A stretch of DNA of 6,694 nucleotides from WJKP01 sp964531215 (GTDB lineage: Bacteria; Patescibacteriota; Patescibacteriia; CAIXNZ01): positions 1 through 6,694 of the forward strand of contig CAZHFK010000047.1 of the NCBI GenBank assembly GCA_964531215.1. Direction: 5' to 3'. Both the position numbers and the translations under genes were made by a program. This document shows positions 1 to 4,585 of the stretch, piece after piece (the stretch's first letter is position 1; each line of letters starts with the position of its first letter). Under the pieces are notes generated by a model. That model was given only the letters and a program-made list of their open reading frames with translations, was not told the DNA's origin and did no database searches.

Positions 1-4
1 GGAC

Positions 5-25
5 AAAATTTATTTAATAAATTTT
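5..25. repeat. A/T-only inverted repeat at left edge
   Basis: AAAATTTATT at 5-14 is the exact reverse complement of AATAAATTTT at 16-25, followed by one more T and then GCG. As RNA the stem would be weak because it contains no G-C pair. It could be the decayed terminator of a gene lying left of the window or simply low-complexity sequence. No coding frame supports a gene in 1-111. Confidence 0.35.
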
Positions 26-48
26 TGCGAGTAGCGGAGCAAAGGAAA

Positions 49-95
49 CCCCGTACGATAAAAGAAGCCCAGAGGGCTTCTTTTTGAGTGCGGGG
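49..95. other. Long GC-rich nested hairpin, possible structured RNA or dispersed repeat
   Basis: CCCCGTAC at 49-56 pairs with GTGCGGGG at 88-95 (one U-G wobble). A 3x3 internal loop follows, with GAT at 57-59 facing TGA at 85-87; G57/A87 and A58/G86 can form tandem sheared G-A pairs. AAAAGAAGCCC at 60-70 then pairs with GGGCTTCTTTT at 74-84 around an AGA loop. This is larger and more GC-rich than any other hairpin here and is flanked by more GC-rich sequence (27-48 and 96-103). The outer stem suggests more than a terminator: an ncRNA end, an RNA element of the gene to the left, or an intergenic repeat. The strand is undetermined. Confidence 0.5.
60..85. terminator. Intrinsic terminator at tip of the nested hairpin
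   Basis: An 11-bp stem (60-70 with 74-84) and a 3-nt AGA loop run into TTTTT at 81-85 on the + strand, which would end a transcript entering from the left. On the - strand the same hairpin is followed by TTTTATC and lies about 30 nt past the stop of the exchanger gene, so it may serve that gene too. The + direction has the better U-tract. Confidence 0.65.
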
Positions 96-111
96 AGGAC
101 GTCATTTGAAT

Positions 112-1119
112 TTAAAAAATATTAAAGAGTTTTCCGATAAACATTAAATAAATAATAATATATATCCATCCCTCGCTCCTTGTTATTTGTTTATCTATTA
201 GAGCCATCCACAGAAGCACAAAAGAGGCAATTAAAAATGAAATTAAAATAATAAACAATTCATGACTGATCGTTAAGGTGGTGAAAAGCCCGACTACTCC
301 ATAAATAACAAATAAATCAAAAATGCTAGAGCCCAAAATATCTCCAATTGCCATGTCAAAATTACCTTTTTTAGCAGCAACAATAGCAACTAAAATTTCA
401 GGTAAAGATGTGCCAATAGCGACAGCCGTAGCAGCAAGTACTGAAGTGCTAAGTCCCAAAATAGTCCCAATATTAATTACGGATTCAACAACATAATTAG
501 AAGCAATAGCAACGACTATCAAACTTATAATTAAATATATTATAATTTTAATTAAAGCTTTTTTGCCTTTTAGTTTTTTATCTCTTTTTTCAACATCGGC
601 TATTTCGCTTTTTATTTTTCGTTTTAATTGTTTTTCGTATTTTTCTTTAACACTGGTTCGTTCTGATTTTTGAATATAATAAGCATAAAAAACATAAATG
701 ACATAACCGGCTAAAAATAATAAAGCTTCAATAAAAGTAAATTTCCCGTCAAGTAAAGCAATAGCCGTTAAAAAAATGGCAGCTGCAAAAAAGGGCAAGT
801 CATTGGAGACAATATCCCAGTTTAATTTTAAAGGTTTATTGATAATAATAACAGTAAGTGCTATTCCCAATAAAATATTAGCAATTACGGTCCCCAAAAC
901 ATTACCGCTTAAGAATTCAACTTCGCCACTGGAAACACCGACAATTGAAGTGGCTAATTCAGGCAATGAAGTTCCCATGGCAACAATTAATACACCGACA
1001 ATAAAATTAGGCAGCTTTAAAATTTCTCCCATTTTTTCGGCGTAATCAGTAAAATAATCAGCTGCTTTAACAAGAATATACAAACTGGTAATTAAGACAA
1101 TAATCCAGGCTGTTAGCAT
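112..1119 (-). CDS. Na+/Ca2+ exchanger family (CaCA) membrane antiporter
   Basis: A 335-residue inner-membrane antiporter that would exchange Ca2+ for Na+ (or another monovalent cation). It shows the two inverted alpha repeats of the CaCA superfamily. Repeat 1 has GTSLPE at residues 49-54 and GNVLGTVIAN at 72-81; repeat 2 has GTSLPE at 236-241 and GDILGSSIFD at 259-268. About ten hydrophobic segments are split by a charged cytosolic loop near 150-187 that is rich in Lys and Glu. By family comparison the ion ligands would be T50, S51, E54, N81 and T237, S238, E241, S264, D268, all present; the usual Ser at position 77 is Thr. The length fits bacterial YrbG-type proteins (about 320-360). The ATG at 1117-1119 has no Shine-Dalgarno but lies about 23 nt after the predicted transcription start. 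Transcribed divergently from the AI-2E-family gene. The exact cation specificity cannot be told from sequence. Confidence 0.93.
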   Translation of the reverse strand: MLTAWIIVLITSLYILVKAADYFTDYAEKMGEILKLPNFIVGVLIVAMGTSLPELATSIVGVSSGEVEFLSGNVLGTVIANILLGIALTVIIINKPLKLNWDIVSNDLPFFAAAIFLTAIALLDGKFTFIEALLFLAGYVIYVFYAYYIQKSERTSVKEKYEKQLKRKIKSEIADVEKRDKKLKGKKALIKIIIYLIISLIVVAIASNYVVESVINIGTILGLSTSVLAATAVAIGTSLPEILVAIVAAKKGNFDMAIGDILGSSIFDLFVIYGVVGLFTTLTISHELFIILISFLIASFVLLWMALIDKQITRSEGWIYIIIYLMFIGKLFNIF

Positions 1120-1148
1120 ATCTTTATAATTAATACTTAATTAATATA

Positions 1149-1158
1149 ATTATAACAA
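1149..1158 (-). promoter_or_regulatory. Extended -10 promoter for the exchanger gene
   Basis: Read on the - strand this is TTGTTATAAT, a perfect extended -10 (TGT plus TATAAT). No convincing -35 lies 17 nt upstream (TTTCTA). The predicted start near 1142 gives a leader of about 23 nt that is AU-rich and has no Shine-Dalgarno. Confidence 0.7.
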
Positions 1159-1205
1159 AAAATTGTTACTATAGAAATAACATAACTGTAAAAAAAATTA
1201 GTTTT

Positions 1206-1215
1206 TTGTTATAAT
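1206..1215 (+). promoter_or_regulatory. Extended -10 promoter for the AI-2E-family gene
   Basis: TTGTTATAAT with TATAAT at 1210-1215 and TG at 1207-1208; no -35 is visible. Taking the last T as -7 puts +1 near 1222, only about two bases before the ATG at 1224, so the mRNA should be leaderless or nearly so. Confidence 0.7.
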
Positions 1216-1223
1216 AAATTTAT

Positions 1224-2264
1224 ATGGCAAAACAGGTTAATACAACTTTAAGTAAATCTTTTACCCTAATAATATTAGCTGTAATTTTATATCTGCTGTT
1301 TTTAATTTTTCGCCCCTTTTTGCGAGAAATTATTTTTGCAGCAATTTTGGCAACAATTTTGCATCCTTGGTATCAAAGACTTTTAAATAAATTAAAGGGA
1401 CATGCCAATATAGCGGCTTTTATTATGTCTTTTTTGATTTTATTATTGATTATTATTCCTTTAATGAATGTTGGTTATTTTTTGGCTCAGCAATCAATAG
1501 AGGCTTATCAAAACGCTCAGCAGGTTTTTAAAAATTTACCCCAGCAAATTAATGGCGAGATTTTAAATGTTTTTAATTTGAATAAGGAATATATTTCGAT
1601 TATTCAGGAAATAGCTTTTGATATAGTTTCTTATTTAAGGGATTTATTGGTTGATTGGGCCTCGTCTTTTGTCAAAGGAACCAGTCAATTGGTCGGCAGT
1701 TTGATTTTGGTAATTTTGACTACCTTTTTTATATTTCGTGACGGAAAGAAGATATTGCAGTATTTAAGGGAATTAACCCCCTTACCCAGCAAATACGATA
1801 AGTTGATTTTTAAAAAATTTAAAGATGTAAGTTATTCGGTTATGTTAGGGGAGTTTGGCGCTGCCTCGGCTCAAACCATATTAGCCTTGATTGGTTTTAT
1901 TATAATCGGTTTACCTTCTTTTATTTTGGCTTTGTTAATATTTTTGACGGCTTTTATACCATATATTGGCACCATAATTATTTGGTTACCGGTTATAATA
2001 TATTTATTTTTAACAGGTCAGCTTTGGCAAGGATTATTTTTAATAATTTGGAGTATTGTCGTAGTCGGTTTGTCTGATAATGTTATTAGACCTTACTTAA
2101 TAAAAGGAAAGATAAAAGTACATCCTTTGGCTGTATTTTTCAGCATTATCGGGGCAATAGTTGTTTTTGGTTTTTGGGGCGTAGTAATCGGGCCATTGAT
2201 TGTCGCTATGGCTGTAGTGATTTTTGATATTTATAAATTGGAATTTATAAAAACCAATAAATAA
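1224..2264 (+). CDS. AI-2E/PerM family (UPF0118) transporter
   Basis: A 346-residue polytopic membrane protein of the AI-2E exporter/PerM family. The family's proven roles vary (autoinducer-2 export, Na+/H+ antiport, unknown solutes), so the substrate is not assignable. The family layout is clear: N-terminal membrane segments near residues 13-46 and 63-88; an extended, mostly helical stretch at about 90-150; a membrane segment at 153-171 ending in FRDG; then a C-terminal block of helices from about 211. Conserved signatures include FIPYIGT at 244-250, DNVIRPYL at 285-292, HPL at 300-302 and the GFWGVVIGPL loop at 316-325. The length is typical (about 340-370). The ATG start is fixed by the promoter, which lies only 9 nt upstream and leaves no room for an earlier start. 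No Shine-Dalgarno. Ends 8 nt before the bidirectional terminator at 2272-2301. Confidence 0.9.
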   Translation: MAKQVNTTLSKSFTLIILAVILYLLFLIFRPFLREIIFAAILATILHPWYQRLLNKLKGHANIAAFIMSFLILLLIIIPLMNVGYFLAQQSIEAYQNAQQVFKNLPQQINGEILNVFNLNKEYISIIQEIAFDIVSYLRDLLVDWASSFVKGTSQLVGSLILVILTTFFIFRDGKKILQYLRELTPLPSKYDKLIFKKFKDVSYSVMLGEFGAASAQTILALIGFIIIGLPSFILALLIFLTAFIPYIGTIIIWLPVIIYLFLTGQLWQGLFLIIWSIVVVGLSDNVIRPYLIKGKIKVHPLAVFFSIIGAIVVFGFWGVVIGPLIVAMAVVIFDIYKLEFIKTNK

Positions 2265-2271
2265 TATTAAT

Positions 2272-2301
2272 AAAAAAACAGGGTTATAACCCTGTTTTTT
2301 T
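2272..2301. terminator. Bidirectional intrinsic terminator, 30-nt perfect palindrome
   Basis: Seven A, CAGGG, the palindromic core TTATAA, CCCTG and seven T form one uninterrupted inverted repeat. Both strands therefore read as a GC-containing hairpin with a 7-T tail. It lies between the end of the AI-2E-family gene (+) and the end of the DUF308-like gene (-) and should stop both converging transcripts. Confidence 0.9.
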
Positions 2302-2316
2302 ATTGCTGAAAATTGT

Positions 2317-2532
2317 TTAAACTTTGATAGTTAGTTTGGTATATTTGTTTAATTTAACCGCGTAAATCAAAGCAATTACACCTGTCACGATTAATAATAA
2401 ACCGACTAACATGCCCAATAAATCAGGATAAATAAAGATCAAAACCCCGATTAAAATTGACAAAATACCTTCAATAACCAAACCAGTAACCAAGTTTTTC
2501 ATGAATTGAAAAACGATTTCAAATTTTTCCAT
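2317..2532 (-). CDS. Small DUF308/HdeD-like membrane protein
   Basis: A 71-residue protein with two hydrophobic helices at about residues 16-34 and 40-58, separated by a turn containing YPDLLG (35-40). The helix, Pro-turn, helix pattern with Gly-rich packing (GILSILIGVLIF, then GLLLIVTGVIALIYA) is what one HdeD/DUF308 repeat looks like. Full HdeD proteins have about six helices and 170-190 residues, so this is a one-repeat version. The N-terminus (1-15) is amphipathic and cytosolic. The C-terminus is short and basic. It starts 20 nt after the stop of the baeRF-like gene with no promoter visible between them, so the two probably share a transcript. No Shine-Dalgarno. HdeD is linked to acid stress in E. 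coli, but that role cannot be transferred here. Confidence 0.75.
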   Translation of the reverse strand: MEKFEIVFQFMKNLVTGLVIEGILSILIGVLIFIYPDLLGMLVGLLLIVTGVIALIYAVKLNKYTKLTIKV

Positions 2533-2552
2533 AAGATTTTTTTAATTAATAA

Positions 2553-3164
2553 TTATTTAACTTTTTTATAAGGATTAGTTTTGCTTGGTTTGCCTTTAAT
2601 GACTTTGGTAGCTTTGACAGCCTTTTTATATAATTTTCTAGCCTCTTTTTTAATTGGTCTTGTTATTTGTTTTTTGCTTTTTTTCTGGCGGCGGTTTTTG
2701 ATTTTTTTGATTAATTCCAGCGGGGTGTAATTGGTGTAATTACCGCCAAAAGAAAATATGATTTTCTTTTTTAATTTATTAGGTAAGACATTTTTAGCTT
2801 CTGATTTTAGTTGTTTTAATAAAAATTCAGGAGCAAAAATATAAATTTTTTCGATTTTATAATTTTTGATTATTGGTTTTAAATTAGTTTGGAATTTTCT
2901 GTATAATTCCTGTCTTAATCTTTGTTTCTTGGGTTCTAAAACAGAACCGCTGACTTTTTCACCGGGACGGTTCCCACCGCCCGAGCGAGTAGCAAAATGC
3001 CCCTCTTTATCAGTGTACTGAGTTTTGGGGTTGGGAAACGCAAAACTTTTGATTTTTTTAATTTTACCTTGATTAACAAAATAAAATAAACCCCGTAACC
3101 GACCGGTTACGATTAATAAAGTATTTTCTTGATCAAATTGAGGTAAGTCTTTGGGAATTTGCAT
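2553..3164 (-). CDS. baeRF / 'host attachment protein'-type protein with basic C-terminal tail
   Basis: A 203-residue soluble protein. It resembles the Host_attach/baeRF group (bacterial relatives of the archaeo-eukaryotic release factor eRF1). A short strand, TLLIVTGRLRGLFYFV (15-30), leads into a D-x-E-G-H-F segment and a Gly-rich loop SGGGNR (61-66), then EPKKQRLRQELYRKF (77-91). A strand with IYIFAPEFLLKQL (107-119) follows, then NYTNYTPLELIKKI (142-155), matching the family's 'lvlvAPp.fL..lr' and 'DlThlp..eL' pattern. The Gly-rich loop falls where eRF1 carries GGQ, but no GGQ is present. Residues from about 152 to 203 are extremely rich in Lys/Arg and look like an RNA- or ribosome-binding extension. 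The family name comes from early annotation; involvement in host attachment is unproven. Leader about 23 nt, no Shine-Dalgarno. Family assignment is by motif memory, not by a search. Confidence 0.65.
   Translation of the reverse strand: MQIPKDLPQFDQENTLLIVTGRLRGLFYFVNQGKIKKIKSFAFPNPKTQYTDKEGHFATRSGGGNRPGEKVSGSVLEPKKQRLRQELYRKFQTNLKPIIKNYKIEKIYIFAPEFLLKQLKSEAKNVLPNKLKKKIIFSFGGNYTNYTPLELIKKIKNRRQKKSKKQITRPIKKEARKLYKKAVKATKVIKGKPSKTNPYKKVK
2963..2983 (-). repeat. GC-rich hairpin inside the baeRF-like gene
   Basis: On the mRNA strand CGGGCGGT pairs with ACCGTCCCG (one bulged U) around GGGA, a GNRA-type tetraloop. It encodes residues 61-68, the Gly-rich loop. The stretch 2961-2993 is far more GC-rich than the rest of the gene. 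The adjacent 9-mer GCGAGTAGC (2985-2993) recurs at 27-35. It could be a small palindromic repeat captured in-frame or a result of the Gly/Arg/Pro codons. Confidence 0.45.
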
Positions 3165-3193
3165 AAATAAAAAGATTATTATTAATTTTATTT

Positions 3194-3203
3194 ATTATAA
3201 CAA
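3194..3203 (-). promoter_or_regulatory. Extended -10 promoter for the baeRF-like/DUF308 pair
   Basis: Reads TTGTTATAAT on the - strand. The 17-nt-upstream hexamer TTCGCA is a weak -35 that falls in the terminator loop of the preceding gene. Predicted +1 is near 3187, giving a leader of about 23 nt. The decamer's first bases are part of the preceding terminator's T-tract. Confidence 0.65.
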
Positions 3204-3229
3204 AAAAACCATTTCTTGCGAAATGGTTT
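3202..3229 (-). terminator. Intrinsic terminator of the 3240-3938 gene
   Basis: On the - strand AAACCATTTC pairs perfectly with GAAATGGTTT (3229-3220 with 3215-3206) around a GCAA tetraloop and runs into seven T. It begins about 10 nt after the stop codon. Confidence 0.88.
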
Positions 3230-3239
3230 GGATAGTTTT

Positions 3240-3938
3240 TTAGTTTGTCAGTTTAAAATCGGCATGCATTTGCAGGGGAGTGGCTCCGCTGTAATTTGTC
3301 AGCTTACCGATTTTAATAACATGCTGGCCAAATTGTTCTCGGTCAGTCGGCTGTAGCCAGAAAGAACCATCAAACTGGATTCTGTCAATATAGACCAGTA
3401 TATCATAGAATTTGCCCTTGTCATTGGTTTGCAAAAGATTATCCAGATCAGGGTAAACGAAATTTTTATTTTGCAGTTCCTGAACAACTCTTTCCTGGAA
3501 TTTACGCATAACAATTTGGATTATGGCATTAGTATCTTGTGGGCAATCGGGAAAAAGCTGCCGGCAAATTTTTGCTGAGTCAGGATTATAAAAAATCCGC
3601 ATGGTTGCATTAATGACATTGAGGCTGTAATCAGAACCGGAGACAGACCAGTTTTGGCTGATAGCGTATTTACTGCTTTCAATCGCATAAATCATTCGCC
3701 AGTAAAGTTCGGTATCTTCACGGGTACCCGGCCAGGCCTGGCTGCCTTGTTTAAGTCGCAGGTCTCTGATTTCCGGATCCAACGGAGCCATGCGATCAAG
3801 CGTGCCCTGAATAAAGATTATTTCAATAAACTCTCTTAATGAGCATTTGGTTTGTTTAAAAAAGTTTTTTAATGATTGCTCATAAGCAGTTTGCCAGGCA
3901 TGAGTATCTTTATGGTTTTCTTTAAGAACTTCCGGCAT
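3240..3938 (-). CDS. Unrecognised soluble protein with strong expression signals
   Basis: I do not recognise this 232-residue protein. It has no signal peptide or membrane segment. It is rich in Trp, Tyr, Phe and Gln, with three Cys (32, 125, 132) and a mixed helical/strand look: a helical N-terminal third (about 10-60), QAWPGTRED at 67-75, then helices around 74-92 and 134-157, and a strand-rich end with LVYIDRIQFDGSFWLQP at 161-177. The start is the ATG at 3936-3938 because AAGGAGGAAATT lies immediately before it with 5-nt spacing; an in-frame ATG at 3998 would fall in the -35 box. It is the only gene here with a consensus promoter and a strong Shine-Dalgarno. Its GC is visibly higher than its neighbours (60-bp blocks of about 35-62% against about 27-42% in sampled blocks nearby). 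It is monocistronic, with its own terminator. The signals suggest strong expression or recent acquisition; the function is unknown. Confidence 0.85.
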   Translation of the reverse strand: MPEVLKENHKDTHAWQTAYEQSLKNFFKQTKCSLREFIEIIFIQGTLDRMAPLDPEIRDLRLKQGSQAWPGTREDTELYWRMIYAIESSKYAISQNWSVSGSDYSLNVINATMRIFYNPDSAKICRQLFPDCPQDTNAIIQIVMRKFQERVVQELQNKNFVYPDLDNLLQTNDKGKFYDILVYIDRIQFDGSFWLQPTDREQFGQHVIKIGKLTNYSGATPLQMHADFKLTN

Positions 3939-3940
3939 AA

Positions 3941-3950
3941 TTTCCTCCTT
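3941..3950 (-). promoter_or_regulatory. Strong Shine-Dalgarno that fixes the start of the 3240-3938 gene
   Basis: The - strand reads AAGGAGGAAA, a full match to the anti-Shine-Dalgarno core, with AAATT between GGAGG and the ATG at 3938. In the longer reading frame these bases would be read as Lys-Lys-Glu-Glu, which explains the spurious upstream start. No other gene start in the window has a comparable site. Confidence 0.92.
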
Positions 3951-3969
3951 TTTTTTGTAAAGATTAATA

Positions 3970-3998
3970 ATTTTAGCAGTTTTTTTTAGTTTTGTCAA
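3970..3998 (-). promoter_or_regulatory. Consensus sigma-70-type promoter for the 3240-3938 gene
   Basis: The -35 is TTGACA (3998-3993), a perfect match. A 17-nt spacer follows, then -10 TAAAAT (3975-3970) preceded by TGC, so it is also an extended -10. Predicted +1 is near 3963, giving a leader of about 25 nt that carries the Shine-Dalgarno. Confidence 0.88.
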
Positions 3999-4003
3999 TA
4001 AGT

Positions 4004-4032
4004 TTGATTTTCAATAATAAAATTGTTATAAT
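4004..4032 (+). promoter_or_regulatory. Promoter for the cupin gene
   Basis: TTGATT at 4004-4009, 17-nt spacer, TATAAT at 4027-4032 with TGT before it (decamer TTGTTATAAT at 4023-4032). Predicted +1 is near 4039 and the leader is about 29 nt of almost pure A/T without a Shine-Dalgarno. It lies back to back with the divergent promoter; the two -35 boxes are 5 nt apart. Confidence 0.85.
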
Positions 4033-4067
4033 AATAAAGCTTTTATTAATAATTAATTTTAAATTTT

Positions 4068-4466
4068 ATGCAAGGATTTAACTCTAACATTGAAAAAGAA
4101 ACTTTAGCTAATGATAATTTTCGTAAAGTTCTTTACACAGCCAAACACAGCCAATTGGTTTTAATGAGTTTAAAACCCAATCAGGATATTGGTATGGAAG
4201 TACATGAAGAAAATGATCAGTTTTTTAGATTTGAACAAGGTCAGGGCAAAGTTATTATTGACGGTAATGAACATGAAGTGAGGGACGGTTCTGCCATTGT
4301 CGTACCTAGTGGGGCAGAGCATAATGTTATTAATATCTCTGATTCAGAAGATTTAAAACTTTACACTATTTATTCACCGGCTCATCATAAAGATGGGATT
4401 GTCAGAGCAACAAAAGAAGAAGCAGAAGCTAATGAAGCAGATTTTGACGGACAAACTACAGAGTAA
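4068..4466 (+). CDS. Single-domain cupin protein
   Basis: A 132-residue cytosolic beta-barrel protein of the cupin superfamily. Cupin motif 1 spans residues 44-58 as E-x-H-x4-Q-x6-G, and motif 2 spans 74-89 as G-x5-P-x-G-x2-H-x3-N, an exact match. The likely metal-site set is E44, H46, Q51 and H85; the first His and the usual Glu of motif 1 are replaced by Glu and Gln. A conserved-looking tail, LYTIYSPAHHKDGIV (98-112) followed by an acidic helix, matches a widespread group of small stand-alone cupins whose reaction is not known to me; annotations such as 'mannose-6-phosphate isomerase-like' reflect only the fold. It may bind a metal and a small ligand. Monocistronic, between its own promoter and a terminator 20 nt past the stop. 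No Shine-Dalgarno. Confidence 0.92.
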   Translation: MQGFNSNIEKETLANDNFRKVLYTAKHSQLVLMSLKPNQDIGMEVHEENDQFFRFEQGQGKVIIDGNEHEVRDGSAIVVPSGAEHNVINISDSEDLKLYTIYSPAHHKDGIVRATKEEAEANEADFDGQTTE

Positions 4467-4486
4467 AAAAATAAAGAAACAATACA

Positions 4487-4515
4487 AATACTGCATTTTT
4501 ATGCAGTATTTTTTT
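4487..4515 (+). terminator. Intrinsic terminator of the cupin gene
   Basis: AATACTGCAT (4487-4496) pairs perfectly with ATGCAGTATT (4501-4510) around a TTTT loop and continues into seven T (4509-4515). Confidence 0.92.
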
Positions 4516-4531
4516 ACTTTATTTTTTGGGT

Positions 4532-4560
4532 TTGACTTAAATATTTTTTTATGATATAGT
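4532..4560 (+). promoter_or_regulatory. Promoter for typA
   Basis: TTGACT at 4532-4537, a 17-nt spacer and TATAGT at 4555-4560 with TGA just before it (extended -10). Predicted +1 is near 4567, giving a leader of about 19 nt without a Shine-Dalgarno. It begins only 16 nt after the cupin terminator. Confidence 0.85.
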
Positions 4561-4567
4561 ATAGCTC

Positions 4568-4577
4568 ATTATAACAA
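4568..4577 (-). promoter_or_regulatory. Antisense copy of the extended -10 decamer in the typA leader
   Basis: The - strand reads TTGTTATAAT, identical to the decamer before four genes here, but it points back towards the cupin terminator and no gene start lies within reach. It could drive a short antisense transcript, be a regulator site overlapping the typA +1, or be chance. Confidence 0.25.
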
Positions 4578-4585
4578 TTTATTTT

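Noticed and set aside
27..48. GC-rich stretch considered as the end of a tRNA, SRP RNA or tmRNA
   Set aside because: No CCA end, T-loop, GGAAGC-type SRP loop or acceptor stem could be found.
776..1045. Open frame on the + strand of 89 codons
   Set aside because: It lies wholly antisense to the exchanger gene, has no promoter or ribosome-binding site, and its sequence mirrors the conserved alpha-repeat codons.
3299..3514. Second - strand frame inside the unrecognised gene
   Set aside because: It overlaps the real gene out of frame, with no start signal of its own.
3723..3780. GGTACC, AGGCCT and GGATCC sites close together, suggesting a cloning vector or synthetic linker
   Set aside because: All lie within an intact reading frame with native promoter and terminator and no vector sequence; GC-rich codons explain them.
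3654..3839. Open frame on the + strand antisense to the unrecognised gene
   Set aside because: No initiation signal and no recognisable protein character; it follows from the higher GC of the real gene.
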